A stretch of DNA of 14,644 nt from Saprospiraceae bacterium (lineage in GTDB: Bacteria > Bacteroidota > Bacteroidia > Chitinophagales > Saprospiraceae), in NCBI GenBank assembly GCA_947441325.1, contig CANETR010000007.1:1-14644 (forward strand), given 5' to 3'. Position numbers and translations under genes: made by a program. The notes below the pieces were generated by a model. The model searched no databases and was not told the origin of the DNA. It was given only the letters and a program-made list of their open reading frames with translations. Shown one piece after another: positions 7,731-14,644 of the stretch (position 1 is the first letter of the stretch; the number at the start of each line of letters is the position of its first letter).

Positions 7731-8360
7731 CTACTTTTCTTTGAGCAATATGGCAATATCTTCAATCAAAAGATCTACTTTTTCAGGGTCAGTTCCATCG
7801 TAGAAGCCTCTGATTTGTCTCTTTCTGTCAATCAGTGCTATATGGCCACTATGATCAAATCCACCGGGAGCTCCTGGGTCTTCCTGTGCCGAAAGTAAAT
7901 ATTCTGCAGCCATTTGTGTCAATTTTTCATATTTTCCGGTCAGGAAATGCCAATTTCCTGCTTGTATATTCATTTTATTGGCATACCATGCCAGTCTCCC
8001 AACTGTATCTCTTTTGGGGTCGATGGTATAAGATAAAATTAAAAAATCGTCTGTTTTTCTGTATTTGTTATAAACCCGTAACATCTGAGATTTAACTTTG
8101 GGACATATCGATGGGCAGGCAGTAAAAAAGAAATCGACAATGTAAACCTTGCCATCTACAGATTTTTCTGTAATATCTTTACCGGCCTGATTTTTAAAGT
8201 TGAAATTGCCGATTTTGTGAAAAGCTGTATCTATTATCTTTTTTCCGTCAACAGTTTTTTCTACGAGCGTCCTTTCTCCCATGATGGGTAAAATCTTGGT
8301 TTTTTCGCTGCAGGATAGGAATAATACGGCGAGTATGCTTGCTGATATATATTTGTACAT
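7731..8360 (-). CDS. SCO1/SenC-family copper chaperone lipoprotein
   Basis: A 209-residue thioredoxin-fold protein of the SCO family, which delivers copper to, or reduces cysteines of, the CuA site of cytochrome c oxidase. The signal peptide ends in LFLSC, with lipidation expected on C17. The copper-binding residues are present: CPSIC (C82 and C86) within FFFTACPSICPK, and the distal histidine H170 in FDHSGHIALID. YTIDPKRDT (111-119) is the conserved S/T-x-D-P-x-x-D-T block. The mature domain has normal length. It is second in the leftward cluster, 10 bp after the helical lipoprotein gene and 6 bp before cytochrome c. No oxidase subunit gene is in the window, so the target is not shown. Confidence 0.94.
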   Translation of the reverse strand: MYKYISASILAVLFLSCSEKTKILPIMGERTLVEKTVDGKKIIDTAFHKIGNFNFKNQAGKDITEKSVDGKVYIVDFFFTACPSICPKVKSQMLRVYNKYRKTDDFLILSYTIDPKRDTVGRLAWYANKMNIQAGNWHFLTGKYEKLTQMAAEYLLSAQEDPGAPGGFDHSGHIALIDRKRQIRGFYDGTDPEKVDLLIEDIAILLKEK

Positions 8361-8370
8361 GTGTATGATG

Positions 8371-8832
8371 TTATTGTTTAGATTCTTTTAGGAATAATTC
8401 GGCATAACCAATGCTTTCGAGCATTAATTTGGCAACTCTTTCAATTTTAATTTCTTCAGATTTGAGGTAATTTGACAATTCTTTTCCATCGGTTTTTTCG
8501 TAATATTCCTTGTTGTTGTGCAGTCCTTTAAATTCCCCCATCCAATCAAACATGGCATCATTGGCCGACTGTAAACCTGCCAAAAGATTCAATATTTTTT
8601 CTTTTTCAGTTTCAGATTTTTCGATTTCAAGTCGCTTACGTAATTGTTGTGTTAATTTGGAAATATCTGAAGTTTTGGGCATTACTTCATCGTGTTTGGC
8701 AACAACGAGTTTGTACAGGGAATCAATTTTTGGATCTGTTAGAGGTTGCGAACCAGGCTGCTTTTCTTTGGAATTCTGACAGGAGAAGAAAATTAGAAAA
8801 GTTAAAGCCAAGAATCTGGATAGCCTTCGCAT
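8371..8832 (-). CDS. Helical lipoprotein associated with SCO/cytochrome c, function unknown
   Basis: A 153-residue exported protein, first gene of the leftward cluster. MRRLSRFLALTFLIFFSC is a signal peptide with lipobox IFFSC (C18), followed by a polar linker (NSKEKQPGSQPLTDP). The rest is strongly helical and charged, probably a helical bundle or coiled coil. Notable residues are H47 and M51 in KHDEVMPK, and M94 and M98 in MFDWM. From memory, short lipoproteins with HDEVMP occur beside SCO genes in other Bacteroidota, sometimes under the uninformative name viral A-type inclusion protein. A His/Met site on an envelope protein next to a copper chaperone makes metal binding conceivable, but nothing in the sequence proves it. 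The start is 136 bp from the divergent thioesterase gene, so the cluster promoter must lie in that gap. Confidence 0.82.
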   Translation of the reverse strand: MRRLSRFLALTFLIFFSCQNSKEKQPGSQPLTDPKIDSLYKLVVAKHDEVMPKTSDISKLTQQLRKRLEIEKSETEKEKILNLLAGLQSANDAMFDWMGEFKGLHNNKEYYEKTDGKELSNYLKSEEIKIERVAKLMLESIGYAELFLKESKQ

Positions 8833-8968
8833 AAGTGATGATTTAAGACGATTTTTACAGAAATAATAAAAAGTTCAGCACAAGTCCTTACTTTTATCCT
8901 GCAAATTTCGATAAGAAAAGCCCAAATTCAAAGTAAATAAAATTAAAATTTGAAACTTATCAAATATT

Positions 8969-9499
8969 ATGAGCAGAAGAGCTAAAAAAGTATCAGAATC
9001 TCGTACAATCATGTCTGAAATGATTATGCCCAATGATACAAATCCAATCAATAATCTGATGGGCGGAAATCTCATGCGTTGGATGGACATTGCAGCAGGG
9101 ATTTGCGCAGGCAAGCATTGCGAAAAATATGTTGTAACCGTAAGTGTTGACTCCGTGTCCTTTCAAAAACCGATACCGCTGGGAGATGTCATAACAATTG
9201 AATGTTCAGTTACAAGAGCTTTCAGCACCTCTGTCGAGGTTTATGTTGAAGTGTTTTCATCTGACATAAAGGGCGGTAACAGCCGTAGATGCAACGATGC
9301 TTACTTTACCTTTGTAGCTGTAGAAGACGATAGCAAAAAACCATGCGATGTTCCCGAAGTATTGCCCCTTACTGCTGAGGAACACAAAAGATTCAATGAG
9401 GCATTGCTCAGAAGACAACTGCGATTGCTTCAGGCCGGTCGCTTAATGCCCGAAGAAGCGCCCGAATTGCGAGAATGGTTTTTTAAACAAAGCAAATAG
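8969..9499 (+). CDS. Acyl-CoA thioesterase (hotdog fold, YciA/ACOT7-like)
   Basis: A 176-residue cytoplasmic enzyme expected to hydrolyse acyl-CoA to free acid and CoA. The hotdog signature is intact: MPNDTNPINNLMGGNLMRWMD (20-40), with the Asn/Asp (D23, N28) and D40 at positions used for catalysis in this family, the central helix IAAGICAGKHC, then VDSVSFQKPIPLGDVITI (60-77), and the strand RRCNDAYFTFVAV (106-118). The basic C-terminal extension (about 135-176) is longer than in E. coli YciA and is common in Bacteroidota homologues. The gene stands alone and is divergent from the lipoprotein/SCO cluster. Chain-length preference cannot be read from the sequence. A second in-frame ATG lies 14 codons in, but the first start keeps the usual N-terminal basic segment. 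Confidence 0.93.
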   Translation: MSRRAKKVSESRTIMSEMIMPNDTNPINNLMGGNLMRWMDIAAGICAGKHCEKYVVTVSVDSVSFQKPIPLGDVITIECSVTRAFSTSVEVYVEVFSSDIKGGNSRRCNDAYFTFVAVEDDSKKPCDVPEVLPLTAEEHKRFNEALLRRQLRLLQAGRLMPEEAPELREWFFKQSK

Positions 9500-9823
9500 A
9501 TGCTAATCATTTTTTAGTTCTAAGCAGCAACTTCTAGGTGACTTCTATCAACTAAGTTCAAAAAATAGCGCACTTAAAGGTCATATATTGGCAAATATTT
9601 TTATATTTGAACTTAGAAAGACCTTGTTTGGGAACTACACTATTAAGTATTATGCTGTATTGACATCATTATTAAGATGTTAGTTAAGTTGCATGTTTTG
9701 ATAACAGTAAATTCCGGACTTTAATACTATTTCCCCTTTGTGTTATCAGCCGAGTTTGAAATTTTTTTATTGAATTTGGATGGCGAAAGTTGACAATACA
9801 CCAAGCGAAACACTACCCTAAAT
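9500..9823. other. Non-coding stretch between the thioesterase and the giant adhesin
   Basis: These 324 AT-rich bases hold no credible gene. They contain an exact TAnnTTTG match at 9602-9609 (+ strand), without a well-spaced -33 TTG, and a one-mismatch copy (TGAATTTG) at 9771-9778, nearer the adhesin start. Two perfect inverted repeats are present: 11 bp at 9552-9562/9606-9616, and 8 bp (TGATAACA, 9699-9706, with TGTTATCA, 9741-9748). I see no riboswitch or T-tailed terminator. A long 5' leader or promoter region for the adhesin is the simplest reading. Confidence 0.5.
9552..9616. repeat. 11-bp perfect inverted repeat flanking 43 nt, overlapping a -7-like octamer
   Basis: CTAAGTTCAAA (9552-9562) and TTTGAACTTAG (9606-9616) are exact reverse complements. 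The right arm overlaps the octamer TATATTTG (9602-9609), which fits the Bacteroidota -7 consensus. A 6-bp pair, AAGGTC (9577-9582) and GACCTT (9620-9625), interleaves with it. It may be a two-site operator or a structured leader, or chance in AT-rich DNA. Confidence 0.35.
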
Positions 9824-12800
9824 ATGACATTAAGAACTTCCCTTGGAAAACTGGTGGTTTTCAAAGTAGCCCTACTGTCTTTATTGCTGTCAGGCACATA
9901 TGCTCAAACTACTCTAACATTTAATTCCGCTGGTTCAGCTGATTGGACCGTACCATGTGGCGTAAGCTCCATCACAGTTGAAATCTGGGGTGGCGGTGGC
10001 GCCGGAGGAGGCTCGCTTGGACAAGGTGGCGGTGGTGGTGGGGGAGCTTGCTATAACAGTCATACAATTGCTGTCGCTCCGGGACAAAATTTTAACTATA
10101 CTATTGGAGCCGGAGGTATAGCAGTACAAGGAAATAACGGTGGAAACGGCCAGGCTTCTATTTTCGATATTTTTAGCTCTTCAGGTGGACAGGGTGCTGC
10201 TTTGGGGAATTTAAGTCCAGGAAATGGAGGTTTAGGATGTTCTTCGGGTGTATCAAATGGTGCCAATGGTACTAATGGAACAGCAGTTAGTGGTGGCAAT
10301 GGCGGAGCCGGAGCCAATGGTGGATCGGGAGGTAGTGGCGGAGGTCTTTCTGGCTCTGCCGGACAAGTTCCAGGAGCAGGTGGCGGTGGCGGCATTTTTG
10401 ATGGCATTTCACAAGGAACAGGTGGTAATGGAGCAAATGGTCAGATTCGTATCACATACAATCAAACTCCTGCCGCGCCAACAATAAGTGCAGGCGGACC
10501 AATTTCATTTTGCAGCGGCGCATCCGTAACGCTTACATCCTCTGCTGCTCCTGCCTATTTATGGTCGAACGGCGCTACTACACAGTCGATAAATGTAAAT
10601 TCAGGCGGCACTTATACTGTTTCTATTACTGATTTAGGTTGTACCGTTGCATCTACACCACTAAATGTTACAGTAAATCCAATTCCATCTGCGCCAGTTA
10701 TTGATTCCTTTTCACAACCAAATTGTAATCAGCCCGGTATAGTTTATTTTTCAGGACTCCCATCAGGAAACTGGACAATTTCAGAATCGCTTAATGGTGG
10801 TTTTGTTAACGGTTCGGGTACAGTAGGCGTTTTTCCAAATCTTGATCAGGGGACTTATGCCTTTACAGTTACAAGCGATTCTGGATGTACCTCTATTCCA
10901 TCATTGCCTGAAACATTAAACCCACCCGTACAAGGTCCTGTTCTTGAAATTTCTTTCGATAATATATATTGTTTCGGTGATTCTACAGGTTTTATTACAG
11001 TAACCATTGCAGGGGGTACAGACCCAGTTAACTTTGTATGGTCAAATGGTGCCACCACATTAAATCAGTTCGATCTTGGAGCAGGTACTTACAGCATTAC
11101 AGCTACAGATGCTGTGGGCTGTACAATAAGTTCAACTATCGAAATTACAGAACCGGCAAGCCCCTTGAGTATTTCAATCAGTGGAAATAATGTGCTTTGT
11201 TTTGGCGACCCAGGCTATGCTTTTGTTTCCGCATCAGGCGGAACACCCGGGTATTTTTACAATTGGTCGAACGGTGAACAGACAGCTGCATTAAATAACC
11301 TGAGTGGAGGGGTTTACACTGTTACAGTTACTGACGCTAACTCTTGTGAAGAAATTGGATCGATAACAATAACCCAGCCAGCAGCACCTTTAGTGTTGAA
11401 TTTGAACAGCCAAAGCAATGTAATATGTTTCGGGCAACAAGGTTCAGCTACTGTTTCGGCTTCTGGAGGTACAGGTTCTTTTTTCTATGATTGGTCAGAC
11501 GGGCAAAGTGGCCCAACTGCCAGTGGCCTTACTCCAGCTGTTTACACCGTTTCAGTGACCGATGACAATAATTGTGTCAGCACTCGTAGTGTTACAATTA
11601 CTGGACCATCTGCTGCACTAAACAGCAATATTAGTAGTCAGACAAATGTGCTTTGCTTTGGAGCTAATGCCGGGGCTATTTCAATTACAACTACAGGTGG
11701 CAGCGCTCCTTACAGTTTCAACTGGTCGAATGGACGAACAAGCGCTTCCATTACAGGCCTGAGTGCTGGAAATTATATTCTGACTGTAACGGATGCAAAT
11801 TTATGTACAATTACACGCAGTGTTAGCATTGCAGAACCATCTGCTGCACTGAATACAAGCTTTAATACAGGCGCTATATTATGTTTTGGGCAAACCAATG
11901 GTTTTGCAGAGGTAACGGCAAGCGGTGGTACAGGTTCATACAGTTACAATTGGTCGAATGGGGCTACAACAGCATCCATCACAGGTCTCGTATCCGGTGT
12001 TTATACCCTCACACTGAGTGATGCCAATAATTGTGTTTTTGTTTCTTCAGCAACAGTGAGTGGGCCTTCTCAACCTTTGGCCATCACAGCTCAGAGTCAG
12101 ACCAATGTCATTTGTTTTGGAGATTTAGGCGCCGCAACAGTTTCTGCTTCCGGTGGTGTAGGGACCTACTTTTTCGATTGGTCCGACGGACAAGCAGGTA
12201 GCACTGCAACAAATCTTACAGCTGGTGTTTATGTTGCTTCTGTGACAGATGACAACAGTTGTACAGCTGCCGTAAATATTACAATAACTGGTCCATCGGC
12301 AGCACTCAGCGCTTCAATAAACAGCCAGACCAATGTACTCTGTTTTGGTGTTTCAAGCGGAACAGCTAGCGTTGCTACAGCTGGAGGGAGTGGAACTTTC
12401 AATTATTTGTGGTCAAATGGACAGACTGCTTTTACTGCATCAGGTCTTTCAGTCGGCACTCATAGGGTAACCGTTTCTGACGCCAATGGCTGTACAACTT
12501 CTGCTATTGCTTCTGTTACTATAAGTGGCCCTTCTGCTGCTGTAAATTCTTCCATCACAGCACAAAGCAATAATCTTTGTTTTGGATCAACTGCAGGAAC
12601 TGCAACAGTTACGGCATCAGGTGGTAGCGGCGCATACAATTATATCTGGTCCAATGGACAAACAGGAACTAGCGCAAATAATTTATCAAATGGTACACAT
12701 CGAGTAACTGTTTCTGATGCTAATGGCTGTACTTTGACATCAATAGCTACAGTAACAATTACAGGTCCTGCCTCGGCCCTAAATTCGGCCATTAGCTCAC

Positions 12801-14644
12801 AGACCAACAATCTATGTTTTGGTAAGAATAATGGCAGCGCAATAGTAAGTGCAAGTGGTGGAACTGGCAGTTTTAATTATTTGTGGTCAAACGGACAGAC
12901 AGGTACAACTGCCAATAATTTAACTAATGGTTTTTATAATGTTACTGTATCTGATGCCAATGGTTGTACATCAACTTCAATAGCAACAGTAACCATTAGC
13001 GGCCCATCTGCAGCTATAAATGCTTCTATATCAGCCCAGGCCAACAATCTCTGTTTTGGTTCAAATAATGGCACTGCTAGCGTAGGTGTAACAGGTGGTA
13101 GTGGCACTTATAATTATATCTGGTCGAATGGTCAGACAAATACAACTGCAAATAATTTAGCGACAGGCACAGCACGCGTTACGGTAAGTGATGCAAATGG
13201 CTGTACAGTCAATGCAATAGCAACAGTAACCATTAGCGGTCCTTCAACAGCTTTAAGTACGTCAATTTCTGCACAGACCAATAATCTTTGTTTCGGAAAT
13301 GCTGTCGGTACAGCTTCTGTTGCAGCTAGTGGAGGCAGCGGCGCTTACAATTTTATTTGGTCAAATGGTCAGACTAATGCTACAGCAAATAATCTCTCAA
13401 CCGGAATTCATAGGGTCACGGTAACGGACGCCAATGGTTGTACGGTAAATTCTATAGCGTCAGTGACAATCAGTGGACCTTCTACAGCTTTGTCTGCAAG
13501 CATCAGTACACAAACTAATAATCTTTGTTTTGGATCATCCGCGGGAGCTGCAACTGTAGCTGCTAATGGAGGCAGTGCCTCATACAATTTTATTTGGTCA
13601 AATGGACAGACAGGCAGCACAGCAACTGCATTGCCAGCGGGTGTACATCGCGTAACCGTTTCAGATAATAATGGATGTACCCTAACTGCCACTGCATCAG
13701 TCACTATCAGCGGACCTTCTTCTGCGCTAAGCACTGCTTTGCAATCGCAGACAAATGTACTTTGTTTTGGAGAATCAAGCGGAATTGCCACTGTTTTAGC
13801 ATCGGGCGGAAGCGGAAATTATACCTATCTTTGGAATAGCTCACCGCCACAGTTTTCAGCAACAGCAAATGGTTTGGCTGCAGGTGTTTACAGGGTTACA
13901 GTGTCAGATCAAAATGGCTGTACAATTACATCTCAAAGTACTGTAACTATAACTTCACCCACAGCACCGCTATCTGCCTTTGTCAGTGCGCAAACAAATG
14001 TGCTTTGTGCTGGCGTAAATATTGGTGCAGCGACAATTTCTGCAGCTGGAGGTTCTAATAGCTATAACTATAGCTGGAGTACTTCGCCCATACAAAATGG
14101 TCAAACAGCAACTGGACTTGGGGCTGGGTCTTACAATGCCACTGTAAGTGATGCCAATGGTTGTACAACAACCGTGGTTGGACTAAATGTGGTTATAAAC
14201 GGACCTACGCTTCCTTTAAGCTCAAGTATAAACAGGACAAATGTGCTTTGTTTTGGTAACAGCAGCGGCGCTGCAACTGTGACGGCAAATGGGGGTTCAG
14301 GCACTTATACCTATCTTTGGAATACAGGAAATACTACAAATAGTATTTCAGGGTTGCCGCTGGGAACTTACAACGTTCTGGTAAGCGATGCCAATGGCTG
14401 TACGGTCAATTCAATCAATACGACCACTATTACTGGCCCATCTGCTGCTTTAAACGCAAGCATTGCTAGCCAAACGAATGTGCTTTGTTTTGGTCAAAAT
14501 ACAGCTCTAATCAATTCAAATATCAGTGGTGGATCTGGTTTGTACAATTTTGCCTGGTCAAATGGTAGAACAACTGCCAATATCAGTGGATTATCAGCCG
14601 GAGTTTACTCAATAACGGCAACTGACCAAAACGGATGTACAAGC
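9824..14644 (+). CDS. Giant secreted SprB-repeat adhesin with glycine-rich N-terminal domain (partial, 3' end outside window)
   Basis: The frame opens at ATG 9824 (in-frame TGA at 9791, no other ATG between) and stays open for 1607 codons to the edge. Residues 1-27 form a signal peptide (MTLRTSLGKLVVFKVALLSL, cleavage after TYA). Residues about 33-213 form a glycine-rich domain opening with WTVPCGVSSITVEIWGGGG. Residues 214-286 are an Ig/PKD-like module (CSGASVTL; YLWSNGATTQSI; GTYTVSITDLGCT), and 287-373 a second, divergent one. From residue 374 there are 16 SprB repeats, each with (V/N)LCFG, SGG(S/T)G, WSNG, Y-x-V-T-V-(S/T)-D-A-N-G-C-T and a TI(S/T)GPSAAL linker. In SprB of Flavobacterium such repeats belong to a mobile adhesin moved by the gliding machinery after T9SS export. 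Here the C-terminal sorting domain lies beyond the window, so gliding itself is not shown. The product is almost free of lysine. Confidence 0.93.
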   Translation, partial: MTLRTSLGKLVVFKVALLSLLLSGTYAQTTLTFNSAGSADWTVPCGVSSITVEIWGGGGAGGGSLGQGGGGGGGACYNSHTIAVAPGQNFNYTIGAGGIAVQGNNGGNGQASIFDIFSSSGGQGAALGNLSPGNGGLGCSSGVSNGANGTNGTAVSGGNGGAGANGGSGGSGGGLSGSAGQVPGAGGGGGIFDGISQGTGGNGANGQIRITYNQTPAAPTISAGGPISFCSGASVTLTSSAAPAYLWSNGATTQSINVNSGGTYTVSITDLGCTVASTPLNVTVNPIPSAPVIDSFSQPNCNQPGIVYFSGLPSGNWTISESLNGGFVNGSGTVGVFPNLDQGTYAFTVTSDSGCTSIPSLPETLNPPVQGPVLEISFDNIYCFGDSTGFITVTIAGGTDPVNFVWSNGATTLNQFDLGAGTYSITATDAVGCTISSTIEITEPASPLSISISGNNVLCFGDPGYAFVSASGGTPGYFYNWSNGEQTAALNNLSGGVYTVTVTDANSCEEIGSITITQPAAPLVLNLNSQSNVICFGQQGSATVSASGGTGSFFYDWSDGQSGPTASGLTPAVYTVSVTDDNNCVSTRSVTITGPSAALNSNISSQTNVLCFGANAGAISITTTGGSAPYSFNWSNGRTSASITGLSAGNYILTVTDANLCTITRSVSIAEPSAALNTSFNTGAILCFGQTNGFAEVTASGGTGSYSYNWSNGATTASITGLVSGVYTLTLSDANNCVFVSSATVSGPSQPLAITAQSQTNVICFGDLGAATVSASGGVGTYFFDWSDGQAGSTATNLTAGVYVASVTDDNSCTAAVNITITGPSAALSASINSQTNVLCFGVSSGTASVATAGGSGTFNYLWSNGQTAFTASGLSVGTHRVTVSDANGCTTSAIASVTISGPSAAVNSSITAQSNNLCFGSTAGTATVTASGGSGAYNYIWSNGQTGTSANNLSNGTHRVTVSDANGCTLTSIATVTITGPASALNSAISSQTNNLCFGKNNGSAIVSASGGTGSFNYLWSNGQTGTTANNLTNGFYNVTVSDANGCTSTSIATVTISGPSAAINASISAQANNLCFGSNNGTASVGVTGGSGTYNYIWSNGQTNTTANNLATGTARVTVSDANGCTVNAIATVTISGPSTALSTSISAQTNNLCFGNAVGTASVAASGGSGAYNFIWSNGQTNATANNLSTGIHRVTVTDANGCTVNSIASVTISGPSTALSASISTQTNNLCFGSSAGAATVAANGGSASYNFIWSNGQTGSTATALPAGVHRVTVSDNNGCTLTATASVTISGPSSALSTALQSQTNVLCFGESSGIATVLASGGSGNYTYLWNSSPPQFSATANGLAAGVYRVTVSDQNGCTITSQSTVTITSPTAPLSAFVSAQTNVLCAGVNIGAATISAAGGSNSYNYSWSTSPIQNGQTATGLGAGSYNATVSDANGCTTTVVGLNVVINGPTLPLSSSINRTNVLCFGNSSGAATVTANGGSGTYTYLWNTGNTTNSISGLPLGTYNVLVSDANGCTVNSINTTTITGPSAALNASIASQTNVLCFGQNTALINSNISGGSGLYNFAWSNGRTTANISGLSAGVYSITATDQNGCTS
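9989..10441 (+). repeat. Glycine-rich coding tract
   Basis: Codes for residues 56-206 of the adhesin. Gly-Gly, Gly-Asn-Gly and Gly-Ala-Asn-Gly motifs recur without a fixed period, with GGT/GGC/GGA codons mixed. Residues around 85-104 (VAPGQNFNYTIGAGG) match the strand-turn pattern of the Bacteroidota glycine-rich domain that often stands at the N-terminus of adhesins. The tract has cysteines near both ends (ACYN; LGCSSG). Proline-rich open frames on the opposite strand here are shadows of the glycine codons. Confidence 0.8.
10943..14644 (+). repeat. Tandem SprB repeat array, at least 16 units
   Basis: Counting from the first cysteine codon of each unit (CFG motif), units begin at 10970, 11198, 11426, 11654, 11882, 12113, 12341, 12578, 12815, 13052, 13289, 13526, 13763, 14006, 14249 and 14486. 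The spacings are 228, 228, 228, 228, 231, 228, 237 (six times), 243, 243 and 237 bp, all multiples of three. Each unit keeps a second cysteine about 49-51 residues later. Unit 14 reads CAG instead of CFG. The array continues past the window edge. Confidence 0.93.
12341..13762 (+). repeat. Isoperiodic sub-block: six SprB units of exactly 237 bp
   Basis: Six consecutive units share the 79-residue length and a lineage-specific sequence: NNLCFG, YN(Y/F)(I/L)WSNGQT, ANNL, (H/A)RVTVSDANGCT and an (I)A(T/S)VTI(S/T)GP linker two or three residues longer than in units 1-6. This marks a subfamily that spread by local duplication. Synonymous codons differ widely between neighbours, so the duplications are not very recent. 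Confidence 0.8.

Noticed and set aside
10027..10044. GGT/GGC run ending in five G, considered as a phase-variation tract
   Set aside because: The homopolymer is only five bases and the triplet repeats keep the frame, so slippage switching is not supported.
10096..10407. Minus-strand proline-rich open frame
   Set aside because: It is the reverse complement of the glycine-rich tract (GGN read backwards gives NCC), so the proline runs are an artefact.
13408..13791. Minus-strand open frame with internal repeats inside the adhesin array
   Set aside because: Its repeats mirror the 237-bp coding repeats; the plus-strand frame is open for more than 4.8 kb with clear SprB motifs.
10943..14644. Regularly spaced repeats considered as a CRISPR or non-coding satellite
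   Set aside because: Spacing is 228-243 bp, always a multiple of three, and conservation is at protein level with synonymous changes.

Overview
The window looks like chromosome of a member of the Bacteroidota. The evidence is AT-rich intergenic DNA, a protein with a CHU_C-type (type B) C-terminal signal for the type IX secretion system (T9SS), a SprB-repeat adhesin, loose lipoboxes of the FxSC kind, and start regions that mostly lack a Shine-Dalgarno sequence. The order or genus cannot be fixed from the sequence alone. I see no rRNA or tRNA genes, insertion sequence, phage gene or CRISPR array.

Left part, + strand (1-2914): the last 28 codons of a probable LVIVD-repeat beta-propeller protein, a conserved Bacteroidota protein of unknown function, a PLP-dependent amino-acid decarboxylase, and a DUF4240 protein 12 bp downstream of it. 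A perfect 17-bp hairpin (2914-2956) closes this group and also serves the converging minus-strand gene.

Middle part, - strand (2964-8832): a small exported four-cysteine protein and a 943-residue multidomain surface protein with a T9SS type B C-terminal domain. Upstream of these lies a tight four-gene cluster transcribed leftward, in the order helical lipoprotein, SCO copper-chaperone lipoprotein, monoheme cytochrome c lipoprotein and DUF3137 membrane protein, with gaps of 10, 6 and 3 bp. The cluster suggests envelope copper delivery or redox work linked to respiration.

Right part, + strand (8969-14644): an acyl-CoA thioesterase of the hotdog fold, a 324-bp non-coding stretch with inverted repeats, and then a giant open reading frame that starts at 9824 and runs off the right edge (1607 codons seen, no stop). 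It has a signal peptide, a glycine-rich domain, two Ig/PKD-like modules and at least 16 tandem SprB repeats. The repeat period changes along the array (76/77, then 79, then 81 residues), each unit keeps two cysteines, and I count one lysine in about 1580 mature residues. This adhesin is the most interesting object in the window. The rest is ordinary Bacteroidota housekeeping and envelope gene content, and I found no convincing evidence of a wholly new system.
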